Made by a program: the position numbers and the translations under genes. From Massariosphaeria phaeospora (taxonomy: Eukaryota; Ascomycota; Dothideomycetes; Pleosporales), in assembly GCA_011032825.1 (NCBI GenBank), contig JAADJZ010000011.1, positions 124,001-188,000 of the forward strand: DNA of 64,000 nt, written 5' to 3'. The notes below the pieces were generated by a model. The model was not told the origin of the DNA and did not search any database. It worked only from the letters and a program-made list of their open reading frames with translations. Position 1 is the stretch's first letter. Each line of letters opens with the position of its first letter. Shown here piece after piece: positions 10,684 through 20,029 of the stretch.

Positions 10684-11979
10684 CTAGAATTGAAAGAAGG
10701 CCGAGCCACCGCCGACAGAACTGTCTTTCTTAGAGGTTCTACTCGAACGGAGGGACGATCGACTTGCTTGACTAACAGAGTCTCCAGGACTGAGATCATC
10801 GCCCTTGATCGTACGAGTGCTTGAACGAGTGTCCGAAGATGCCTTAGATGAGTTAGAAGTGCGAGATTGGCCGGAACCCTCAATGGCGGAGCGCATATAG
10901 GACGGCACGGCCGACAGCGGCTTGTTTTCGTTAGTAGATCGGCCTCGAGTTGTCGGAGTGCGCGAAGGCGTCTCAGACTGCCGTGAGGTTTGGCGTTCGG
11001 CACGCCTCTCTGCTGATGAGTATTCATTAGCCCTATCCATCTCGGATCGAGTGGACTGTCGAGATGGCATGCGACCTCCGTCAGTCTGGCGGATAGACCG
11101 GCTACTGAGACTATGGTAGCTGTCGCTCCAATCTGACTCAATGGCGGGACGAGAACTGGTACCGTTACGACGAGCATTCGCAGCGAAGTACTCACTAGCA
11201 GTGGGACTTTTAGCACGGTTAAGGTTGTTGCTTCGTATGCTCAAACTGTTCGAAGAGTCTTCCACTTGTCGCACTGGTATCGGAACCTCGTAGTTGAGCA
11301 TGGGCGCTTTGACTGAGTCACCACTATCAGGAACCATGCACTGTTGCATGAAAGTGATGATAGGGTCTTTGTTGAATCCATTTATGACGTTGGAGGCGGC
11401 CAACATTCGATCGCGAATATCAACACTGAGGTTGACGGCATCCACCACAAATCGATGACCTACAAGGCTGGCTATGTAGTGTACCATGAAGTCTTCGATC
11501 TTGGTGCGCGACGCCCCAGGAAACATTCGCCGAATATATTCGAACGGCCACTCGATATTGGCCGCTTCAGCGGTTAGATTCTTCTGCTCCTTCGATCCGA
11601 GCGAGGAACAGAAACCGGCGGCGCGGCAAAGCAGTCGATTTTGGACGTGGTGGAGTTTGAGCTGACCAGCAAGGATCCATGTTGCTACGATGCGGTTTGC
11701 AGTAGAAACTTCAGGAGACTCGCGGAAGATAGTGTCGAAATACTCGTCACCATCGAGATGGCTTACGATCGTCAGTAGAGGCATAGTAGGGGCGTCGTGG
11801 ATGGTTTTACCGGCCGGCAGCATTCCTAAGACATGTGAGTTTATGCGTACCCTGGGTGTGAGAACGATCGCCTTAGAGGATGTACTCATCCGGGCTGTAA
11901 TCTGAACCGTGGCACCAAGAGATGGTGCTTCTATGCGAGAAGCCAGCTGGTCACTTCGTAGAATAACGGAGTCGGACAT
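10684..11979 (-). CDS. BTB-like paralog 2 with Ser/Arg-rich tail (431 aa)
   Basis: A single-exon ORF from the ATG at 11979. Residues about 35-220 carry the family core: IVLTPRVRINSHVLGMLPAG, SHLDGDEYFDTI, TWILAGQLKLHHVQNRLL, FEYIRRMFPG, TKIEDFMVHYIASL. The helix pair around WILAGQL...VQN resembles fungal BTB/POZ proteins. From about residue 235 the protein is disordered and rich in Ser, Arg and Thr (repeated RxS and SxRS), with possible SR-like phosphorylation character (inference). It is the middle gene of a three-gene tandem array, all on the minus strand. Sequence similarity among the copies is limited to the N-terminal half. Confidence 0.85.
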   Translation of the reverse strand: MSDSVILRSDQLASRIEAPSLGATVQITARMSTSSKAIVLTPRVRINSHVLGMLPAGKTIHDAPTMPLLTIVSHLDGDEYFDTIFRESPEVSTANRIVATWILAGQLKLHHVQNRLLCRAAGFCSSLGSKEQKNLTAEAANIEWPFEYIRRMFPGASRTKIEDFMVHYIASLVGHRFVVDAVNLSVDIRDRMLAASNVINGFNKDPIITFMQQCMVPDSGDSVKAPMLNYEVPIPVRQVEDSSNSLSIRSNNLNRAKSPTASEYFAANARRNGTSSRPAIESDWSDSYHSLSSRSIRQTDGGRMPSRQSTRSEMDRANEYSSAERRAERQTSRQSETPSRTPTTRGRSTNENKPLSAVPSYMRSAIEGSGQSRTSNSSKASSDTRSSTRTIKGDDLSPGDSVSQASRSSLRSSRTSKKDSSVGGGSAFFQF

Positions 11980-12901
11980 GGTGAATCGGGGTTGGTAGAT
12001 GAGGCGGGGTTGGCATCGGATTTATGTTACTGTAGGTCTTCTCAGAGATCGTTTTGAGGTTTGGGTGCAGGTTGTAGAAGCGTGTTGTAGAAGAGGTGTT
12101 GAAGGAGCACAGGAGAAGGTTATGTAGGCCCGGTACCTTCCTAGATAAGTCAGGTGGTAGCCGCCCCTCGTGAACAGTCAAGGCCACTACAATAAAATCT
12201 TCCTATTGTAACTAGGCAGATAGATTATTGCCTAGTAGGCGCCGTGCACATGCTCTGTCATTATGAGTTGTACAATAGTAACAGGCCAAAGGTAAGTCCG
12301 TCTCCTGTCACCAGGCAGCCAAGAACCAAGGTCTCGTAGTAGTATTCAGTTAGGAAATGTGTTCTGTAAGCATTGGGAATTCTTGCAATATCTTTTAGGG
12401 TGGAAATGTCGTAGGAGTATCTAGCTCAAACAGGCCTAATGTGGTGATTCAATTACGCCCACGGGCTTGGGCTGTGATAATTAGCAGAGACTTGAATTTA
12501 TCACCACTTATGATTATTGGACGGCATTGGGCATACTTCGAGGCTTTGTAGGTGAGACCGACGAGGAAAAATAACAAAGCTGGAATCATGCCAAACATGA
12601 TGTATTAGATAAGATATTCGTTGTTGTCGTTCTTTTCCCTATCTGCCAGCTTGAATCTCGGTACCAAAGCGAGATTGACGGCGTGCGTCCAAATATTCTA
12701 ACGCTGTGGATAATTTCCCTGAACAGTAACATTCAGTTAGTACGGTTGTAAATAAGAGTGGACAGAAGCTCTATATTTACCTGTAAAATGTAAACGCAAT
12801 GCTTGCATTCTTGCCTGAACTCCCCTGGAGTTGTTTCATACATGCGATGATGGCGAAAAGCCGAGTCTACTGATCCATGAAAGATTAGAAGCTGTGCCCT
12901 C
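11980..12901. other. Intergenic stretch without a supported gene
   Basis: Somewhat AT-rich, with only short ORFs. It contains the promoter of paralog 2. No RNA gene or repeat is recognised. Confidence 0.45.
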
Positions 12902-13741
12902 TCACGTGACCTTCTCGCCTCTAGCATTCAGCCATACTTGCTCTTTCTTGTTCACGTACCACTCTCCATCAGATAGAAGATCCCAACGTGGCATCTGATG
13001 TGCAAAAGGCAGTTATAGCCTCGCACTTACGCTGACATCCTGGTCTTTTTCAGTGTTGTTTCCACCAAATTCGCCATGGTCCATTAAGATCTGGAGGCCG
13101 AATTCAATACTCGGGCAACCCTTGCTCCAGGCAACCTTTGCTTGCTCGATCTCTTCGCGCAAGCCAGGAATCCGCATTGTGGCCTCGTAGTAAGCCATAT
13201 AGATGTCGTATGGAATGCCTTTGCACGCCACAAGGTCGTCTGCTCTCACGTTGTATTGTGCTGCGAAACTGTCCAGGCCGCCGCTTTCTTTCCAGGTTTT
13301 CCAGGCGTTGTAACTCTCACGTGGTCTGAAGTAGGTACTATCTGGTGGGGACTCGAGGCCGGGTTCGACAGGAAGCGAGGTATGTTCAACGGGAAGGTTC
13401 GAGGAGGGCTTGACTGGAAGCTCAGATACAAATTCGAGGGAGGACTCGGCGGTGGGTTTGGTTTGAGGCTCAGAGGCGAGGGAGGACTCGACAGCGAGCT
13501 CGACGTGAGGCTCGGAGGCCGACTTGACTTGTGGTTCGGTGGCGAGCTCGATTAGAAGCTCCGAAGTGGGCTGGACATGAGGCTCGGAGGCTCGCTCGAC
13601 GTGAGGCTCGGAGGCGGGTTCAAAGGAGGACTCGGCGGCGGGCTTGACGTGAGGCTCAGAGGCGTGCTTGACATGAGGCTCGGAGGCGTGTTCGGCGGGA
13701 GGCGTGTAGTCGCGCTCCGCGAGAGGCTCGTAATGCTCCAT
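12902..13741 (-). CDS. Hypothetical repeat-rich acidic protein (267 aa, two exons)
   Basis: Exon 1 is 13031-13741 (237 codons from the ATG at 13741). A consensus donor gtaagtgcg at 13030 and an acceptor atcag at 12995 remove 36 bp in phase 0 and add exon 2 (12902-12994), ending DGEWYVNKKEQVWLNARGEK plus two residues. Without splicing the frame stops after VSARL. Residues 15-115 are about ten degenerate copies of an 8-11 residue unit of the type ASEPHVKxAxES. The C-terminal 120 residues are non-repetitive and probably folded (WKTWKESGGLDSFAAQYNV, YDIYMAYYEATMRIPGLREE). No family is recognised. The repeats are strongly Glu/Pro/Ser/Val and look intrinsically disordered. A 36-bp intron is unusually short for fungi, so the second exon is less sure than the first. 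Confidence 0.65.
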
Positions 13742-14811
13742 AGGGTAGATAGTATTAGGTAGGTAGAGTTTTCTGATGACGTGTTTGCGGTGTAAGGATT
13801 TGTGATAAAACTGTTTTTATGGTTGTGCGCCCGCTGAATAAGCCCAAGGTTTTTCAACCATGGTCCCTTCCATGCGCGCCACCGGTTACTCTAGCCTGAA
13901 TTCTCCAATCACAGGGCTGCAGTAACAAACGCAAGATGACGGCAGCGGGGAAAGCCTTTCGATTTGCATGGCTTCTGTGGTTGGCACCAACTGCTCTTTC
14001 TACAATAACAATCGAACGAAGGGACATGGCACGCATATCCATTTCGAGGATCCTCTCTGGTTGGCACTAGGTTTGTGGGTGGTTTTTCAAACCACTGAGA
14101 AACCTCCGGCTAACCTTCACTTTGAGACCTCTGAGACCAAACCATCACTCACCGACAGCTGCACTTCCGCAACTTCAAATATTGGTTTCGGATCACTCTT
14201 TCTCCAATGCCGATACGCGCACTACGGGGAGAAAAATCGCACCTCCAGATGCGTCTCTAAGAACGCCACTCCGAATAGCTACGTGCCGAGTATTCGTAAC
14301 CGCGACAGCAACGATTAACAACGGAAGTTATGTTGAAGAACGACCAGTCACAATGTGACTCGTGGTTCGGAATGTATTGGTCGTCCCTCGCGAATTCAAA
14401 AACCTACTCGGTCCGACATTGATGCCATGTTACCACGCAACATGGCCTGGAGTCAACTAGGGTGGTGGTCATGGTCACAGCTTGGAGTTGAGGGACACCA
14501 GCACGGAATGAGTGAGCGAAATTATAGCAAAGCATGGATTCAGAGCTGAAGAACACTAGCAAGAGAGGGATGTCACAAGTAACAAGTTTCAAGGCCGAAA
14601 AGGTCATTTGAAATGGTTTCATTGTACTAATAGATGTTTCCCTCAAGAAACACTAAAGCTATATGGATTCTGTAAGAACCCTACATATTGAGATGTATCA
14701 TGGGATGTTAAATCCTAGTGATTAATACTGCAATTATGTTGCAAGAAATGCTCAAACTTGTACCCCGGCCAGATGCTCCTCCGCAGCGTTGTCATTGCAG
14801 GGCCCAATTGC
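13742..14811. other. Intergenic stretch without a supported gene
   Basis: Between the repeat-rich gene and paralog 3. Several short overlapping ORFs without family features; none has a convincing start and length. Confidence 0.45.
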
Positions 14812-16164
14812 CTATAGCTTCATGATGACGGAACCCGCTTTGGAGGCGGTCGTCTTCGAGCTCTCTGCCTTTGACACTCTAGAAGCGCCGGACTTTGAGC
14901 CGGACTTTGAGCCCTTCACAGTGGAGGCGCTCACGGTCGAGGCGGACTCACCAGGCAGCACAGTTCTAGCGTCGAAGTTGACGTGGCTAGTTGGCGCCAT
15001 CTGCGGTCGGTTGTCCAGCTCTCCAATTTTGATCACGGTGGTCGCCTGAGAGGCCTGCGAAGCCTGGGAGACGGTTGATTTTCCAGACTGACCATTAGTG
15101 CGGTGGGAGCGGCCCGAATGGTGCGACTTGGTATCCTCTTGGGGCTGTGCCTGTCGAGACTGACTACCACCGCCCATCTGCGAGCGCATATGAGGAGGGA
15201 TTGCCGAAGGCGCTTTGCTGGCGTTCATTAAGTTCATCGCCTCAACGTTCTGCTCTGAGAGAGATGTTCGGCCAGACACGCCCGTAGCGTTAGACGCATG
15301 AGAGCGGTGAGATTTCGATGATTGATGGCTAACTCCAGATTTCTGGGAGACAATTGTCTCTGCATATCCAGGTTCGTGACCGGAGGGATTTGGTGCCTCG
15401 ATCATCGGATAGTTTGGTGCTTGGATCATCGCCGGTGCCATTCCAGTGGGAATCTCGACAGTCAGATCATGGGCCTTTGCGTCTCCCCCGCCAGGTACCG
15501 AAGAACCATCCGAGAATACTAGGCATTGTAGCATGGCAACTGGCATGCCGTCCGTGCCTGTGGCTTCATTCATGGCGATTATGTGACGGATTTCGTTCAG
15601 TTTCTCGACGCGAAGCTCGCGCGATTTCCGAACCACAACGTACTTCGAGAGACCGGCAATCATGTGTGTCATGAAGCGTTCGATCTTTGTCTCCACGCCT
15701 CGGCCGAACTTCTCACGGATGTAGTCAAAAAGATCCGATTCAATAGACCCAGTCCAAGCCCCCGCATACTGGGCGTAGCCGTAGCAGTGGAACACTTGCT
15801 TCAGCAGGCGGTTTTGGACATTGGGAAGGCGCAACTGGCCTGCGAGAATCCAGACACTGACCACGTCGAGACACAGCTTGTTGAAGTTTTGCTTAGCAAA
15901 GATGTTCTTGTCTAAAATGTCTTTGAAATCGTCGTCGCCGTCTAGGTGCTTGACGATGGTCTTCATGGCTGCAGCGTCGGCATCATGAAATTGTGTACCG
16001 TTTATAAGCTTGGCGAATATCTCGCAGTTGGCGCGAACTCGAGGGCTTAGTAAGATGGATTCAGACTCCGTGCCATTCTTGACGCTAATGTTGATCATCG
16101 AGGTTGGTGAGTGGTTTGAAGCAGGCATCCGCGAGACACGGGAGAGCTTTGAGACCGTAGACAT
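14812..16164 (-). CDS. BTB-like paralog 3 with Ser/His/Gln-rich tail (450 aa)
   Basis: A single-exon ORF from the ATG at 16164. The conserved half reads ILLSPRVRANCEIFAKLING, KHLDGDDDFKDIL, VVSVWILAGQLRLPNVQNRL, FDYIREKFGRGVETKIERFM, close to paralogs 1 and 2 and BTB/POZ-like in the helical segment. The tail (residues about 270-450) is low-complexity: SHQSSKSHRSHAS, SQASQASQATT, and a final block rich in Ser, Lys and Ala (KGSKSGSKSGASRVSKAESS). No signal peptide or membrane helix. It is the first gene of the array in the transcription direction and lies about 500 bp from the GNAT pseudogene, divergently oriented. Confidence 0.85.
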   Translation of the reverse strand: MSTVSKLSRVSRMPASNHSPTSMINISVKNGTESESILLSPRVRANCEIFAKLINGTQFHDADAAAMKTIVKHLDGDDDFKDILDKNIFAKQNFNKLCLDVVSVWILAGQLRLPNVQNRLLKQVFHCYGYAQYAGAWTGSIESDLFDYIREKFGRGVETKIERFMTHMIAGLSKYVVVRKSRELRVEKLNEIRHIIAMNEATGTDGMPVAMLQCLVFSDGSSVPGGGDAKAHDLTVEIPTGMAPAMIQAPNYPMIEAPNPSGHEPGYAETIVSQKSGVSHQSSKSHRSHASNATGVSGRTSLSEQNVEAMNLMNASKAPSAIPPHMRSQMGGGSQSRQAQPQEDTKSHHSGRSHRTNGQSGKSTVSQASQASQATTVIKIGELDNRPQMAPTSHVNFDARTVLPGESASTVSASTVKGSKSGSKSGASRVSKAESSKTTASKAGSVIMKL

Positions 16165-16656
16165 CTTTGAAAATGCTGTGAGAGATCAAATCTGCGTAAC
16201 TTTGCTTCTCTATTGCTGTTGAGTAGAGTTGTTAGAAACCAAGTTGGAGTTACTGGTAGCTTGTAGGAGTCAGGTGTAGAGTCGATCTGTGTGAGAAATA
16301 GGAGTGAGTTTTATACTGACGAATTCTCATTCACTGTCAGCTCACTATGTGCGCGAAAGGCCGACGTCTTTCACCGGATGTCACCACACAATAGAAGCTC
16401 AACCGCGAGTTATTTAGTGACATCATTCTTGCAACTAACAACATTGTGCCTACCTAATGTTACTTTTGGTGTGTACACCTGGCTTGTGTGGAGTGTGAAT
16501 GTTTGCCAATGAAGCTACTGGGATTGGTTGGACCCACAGTCCGAATCGGGCAGTTGACTCATCGTCGTACCCACTGTCCACAAAGTTGTCGCTTGTTTTC
16601 TCACAATGTACATCACTTCTCCTTTCCTCCTCTTCAATGTCACCCTTTCCTTCACA
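16165..16656. other. Divergent intergenic region
   Basis: Separates paralog 3 (minus) from the GNAT pseudogene (plus) and must contain both original promoters. No clear TATA box was assigned. Confidence 0.4.
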
Positions 16657-17615
16657 ATGCACCAAGCTACCGACAACGTGAGCCAAGCCAAATTAGAAGA
16701 TTTCCACAACCAGTCCAGTGCCCATGAAGATGCAACCTTCCGTGTGATACCAGAGTCGCTCATAACTCGCGATCAACTTGCACAATGCGCCTCGAACTTC
16801 TCGGCACATTATGGGGTATGGGGTCCGCAAGCAGGAATAGAGTACAGACACCAGGTAAGCGTACCCACTCTAGTGCTCTCTCTATAGGACCTCGGGATGC
16901 ATGTGCGCACGTGCTGAGTACGGCATCTAGGGAAGCGAATACGAATGAGTGCGTCGCGATTGAAGAAGGAAATTCTACCGACTGGTGCAAATAGTATCCT
17001 GATATGCGCTTTGAATGCAAAAGACGAGATGGTTGGTCACTGCTTCGTAACTTAATGGGAACACGAGGGTCAGCGTGCGTGGTGGGTGACACAGTTGCTG
17101 GTCTTGTCTGAGTATCGAAATTGACAGATTGCTACCAGGGTAAGTATGGCTTTCCATTCCTAACAGTAGTCAAGCTCTGACCAATGCGATAGATGCTACA
17201 GTCATTGGCGCAACACTGCGGTTTCGGGAAGACGGATAAGAAGGATTGTATCGGCGTTCTGAGCTCGCATCCGTTTACCATCTGTGCCGTTCTACGGGCT
17301 TTTGGGCGCGGTATTGAGACGATGCCAACAAGGCGGCAATGGACCACTGGTCCAACGTTGTCTATGCACGCGTTTATCCCGCTTGAAAGACGCAGGTCGC
17401 TTATGCAGTCCTGCCCGGTGACATATGTGCGGGCTGCGGCAGAACATACCGAGCTACTAGCAGCCAACACCATGTTCTATGTCGACCATGCTGAGCCCGA
17501 GTGGGCACGGGAGAGTGTAGAAAAGCGAGTGGGCAAGGTTCTCAGCATGCCATGGTCATGGACATTTGGCGACCTGAGGGATGGATACGAGTATCTATGC
17601 GTTGTGGAATCTTGA
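16657..17615 (+). pseudogene. GNAT-type acetyltransferase pseudogene
   Basis: Read in one frame with one 53-bp intron (17140-17192, gtaagt...gatag), the sequence matches fungal GNAT-fold proteins: LAQCASNFSAHYGVWGPQAG, IRMSASRLKKEILPTGANSI, KDEMVGHCFVT, WVTQLLVLSEYRN (the acetyl-CoA strand region), then IGVLSSHPFTICAVLRAFG, CPVTYVRAA and FYVDHAEPEWA. In-frame stops occur at 16915 (TGA), 17053 (TAA) and 17122 (TGA), all inside conserved sequence. The TAA replaces the Q of a usual TQW, and the second TGA an R of YRNR, so CAA and CGA codons lost a C to T. A 33-nt segment at 16855-16887 is either too short an intron or coding with a fourth stop (TAG). No product is expected beyond the first stop. 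Confidence 0.75.
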
Positions 17616-18073
17616 AGTCTTCACAATATGGATTGAGTACACAGGCTCCCACCAGTGTCGTAGAGATATACAACGGCCCAGCACAGGCTTTTAAACCAAA
17701 TAATTGCTGCTCATCGCAGGAGTGCGAAAACCGCCACCGGGGAGACGGGGAGACGGGAAGAGGGGAGGGGCGGGGGGTTGGCGTCATTGGCCGGCTGCAG
17801 CCGTGACGCTAACCCGTTCCCCGGCGGATTGTCGGAGATGCCGGAGATGCCGGTGCCGAGAATCGCCGCTGCCACCTGCACCGTACCGCGCACATCCCCA
17901 TCACGTCCGGTCTATCTTCGCCCGTTGGACATCAAGGATCGCTCAACACAGAAAATGCTCCTCGACTGCAGTCGGCAATGTTCGCTTCCTGCGGGTATCA
18001 TCGCAAACTAGCGCGGAGCCACTCCAAGGACCCTGCTATCAATGCTCAGCTTCCTCAATCAAGCTTGAAGCCG
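17616..18073. other. Intergenic, convergent ends of GNAT pseudogene and terpene synthase
   Basis: No gene. It contains the G-rich tract listed at 17739-17782. Confidence 0.5.
17739..17782 (+). repeat. G-rich tract with quadruplex-forming pattern
   Basis: At least five runs of three or more G are separated by 1-3 bases (ggggagacggggagacggga, then gaggggaggggcggggggtt). This fits the usual G-quadruplex pattern. It lies just past the 3' end of the GNAT pseudogene, in otherwise mixed sequence. Biological use is unknown. Confidence 0.55.
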
Positions 18074-19457
18074 TTACTCCAGTTTTACAGTAACGCCACC
18101 AATGATGGATTTCTGGCAGACTCCGTATCTCCCAGTCCGCAAGCTCCAACCGAGGTTTCCGGTACAGTTGTACTGGCTGGCCTCAATGAATGCCTTTAAT
18201 CTCCCAGTGATCTGTCGATCCGCTGAATAATTGTCCAGTAATGAAGCGGCCGTGTTGTCAAAATTCTTGACTGCTTTCTCGACAGCCTCTACCACAAGCG
18301 ACACGGAAATGTTGAGCTGCCCGAACTTCTGATGAAGTAACGGAAGCAGGCTGTCGACCGTTTGTTGTTGCTAACATAGTCAGCAGTGAAGCGACAGCAA
18401 TCTTTCACCACTTACAATCTCCTTCTTCAGCGACAACAAATCGTTCACACTACAGCAACATCAGCGCTATCAGGCCGCAGAAGGATGCAGAAGACTTACG
18501 CCCATACAATGATGTTGGTCTCGTCCCAAAGTGTCCGCATTTCTGGATCCTCCATTACATGTGTGGGCAATGGCTCAAGACCATAGGCAAATTCATTGTA
18601 CGCCGACGTTACACCAACGGCGCTTGTTCCCATGCGGCAAGTAATGTACTCATCCAACGTCGGCAAATTTTCGCTCAGACGCCTCTCCTGCTCTGTTTCA
18701 GAGGTTTCCATGAAGAACTCCAGCTCCTTTTGGATGAGTATTCTCTGGTCTGCTATGGTCAGTGCTGGACCCCAAGATGAGTCCATGGAACTCTGTCTCA
18801 CCGAAAGTACAGGCCTCCAGGGTAGCATCGCCTATGACCTTGAAGAAGGCTATGATGCGATTCTCGGGCGTATGGCAGAACTCGTCACTCAAGCCCAAAC
18901 AGAACTTGGTATAGCGAATAGTCTCGTTGCGGAACTTCTGAGAAGCTTTCAGATCGTCCGCTAGCCGTCCGACCTCTGCATCGATTTCTACACATGCTGT
19001 TAGTCTCCTTGCGCTAGCACCATCAGCGTAAACGGCGGAACGCACCATCATCCCAGATGAACAACTATACCGAATTAGTCTTATACACTTGTTGGAGATC
19101 ATGATACTAGTACTACATACCCACATCGCCAAGCACGTCAGTATCTTGCCACGTTCGAGCGTCGCAGTAGGCCACCATGATGCGGAGAACAACGCGAACT
19201 CTGCTTTGTGCATCTTTGCGAGCTTCTTGGACGACGACGTCAAACTAGGAGCGCATAGTCAGCTACGTGTGCGCCTACGCAGAAGAACGGTGGTAGTACC
19301 TCATCATCTTTTCTGGAAGATCAAGCTTCAACCCGTCCAAGACCGGGCTCACGGCCTGGGGCCAATGCTGGAAAATTACCCGCAGATCAGGGATGTGTAG
19401 CTGCTGTCCTTTGAGAGACGACAGTAGTTGCTGCCTCGAAGCGCAAAGAGTTGGCAT
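18074..19457 (-). CDS. Class I terpene synthase (sesquiterpene-synthase-like, 355 aa, seven exons)
   Basis: Exons (minus strand): 19300-19457, 19121-19244, 19046-19064, 18802-18987, 18500-18749, 18416-18449, 18074-18370. The six introns are 45-58 bp, all GT-AG, and the joined frame is 356 codons including the stop. The protein has WWPTATLERGKILTCLAMW before LFIWDDEID, the Asp-rich metal-binding motif assembled over intron 3. It then has CRMGTSAVGV, ETNIIVWAVNDLLSLKKEI with the complete NSE triad (NDxxSxxKE), and LGWSLRTGRYG, the usual Arg-Tyr end motif. These enzymes ionise prenyl diphosphate (commonly farnesyl diphosphate) with Mg and cyclise it in the cytosol. All catalytic motifs are intact, so I expect an active enzyme; the product cannot be read from sequence. 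Intron 4 ends in tagcag, a tandem acceptor that could add one residue. The gene ends the gene-rich left arm, 0.4 kb from the minisatellite and AT-rich block. Confidence 0.93.
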
Positions 19458-19892
19458 TTTGTCGGTTGAAGTTGTACGAATGGTCCACCGGGAGGGGGGC
19501 AAAAGGACTACGATGGTTGAGGTTATGGGGGGAGAACGGGTTTATTTGGTGAAACAACTAGCGAGCTTCTAAAGTGCATCAAACGGGCGACGGTCACCCA
19601 TGCGTGTGGATTTCCGAATCCCTCGAGCCCATCGCTCATCCTTGACTCCCGGCTACATAATCAGCCCGCCCGAGCCTTGGGGACCTTAGAAAGAGTGGGT
19701 TAGCTTCTGAGCCGGCTCTATTGAAAAATGGAGATAGCTGCCTGAAGAGGTTACGCTGCAGTGAGGTGTGCAAACGCTACCGCGCTTAGCTGGAGTTACT
19801 CTCGCTGGCCGTGCACGACGACCCTAGCGGCTTACTAAACCTCTCTTCTCTAACGTAGAAACTAGTCTTGTTGAAAGCATAACGTAAACCAC
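19458..19892. other. Promoter region of the terpene synthase
   Basis: Normal-composition DNA between the terpene synthase start and the minisatellite. No other gene is seen. Regulatory sites were not identified. Confidence 0.45.
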
Positions 19893-20011
19893 CAGTAACC
19901 CGGCCAAACCAGTAACCCGGCCAAACTAGTAACCCGGCCAAACCAGTAACCCGGCCAAACCAGTAACCCGGCCAAACCAGTAACCCGGCCAAACTAGTAA
20001 CCCGGCCAAAA
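19893..20011. repeat. 17-bp minisatellite, seven units
   Basis: Seven near-identical 17-bp units (agtaacccggccaaacc). Two units carry cta in place of cca at the unit junction, a C-to-T change. The array sits exactly at the edge between normal DNA and the AT-rich block. Confidence 0.9.
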
Positions 20012-20029
20012 ATGCTTGGCACAACCAAC

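Noticed and set aside
17193..17615. 140-codon ORF as an intact gene
   Set aside because: It is the last exon of the GNAT pseudogene; the upstream exon has several stops in the same frame.
19893..20011. Repeat array as a CRISPR array
   Set aside because: Units are contiguous, without spacers, in a eukaryotic genome: a minisatellite.
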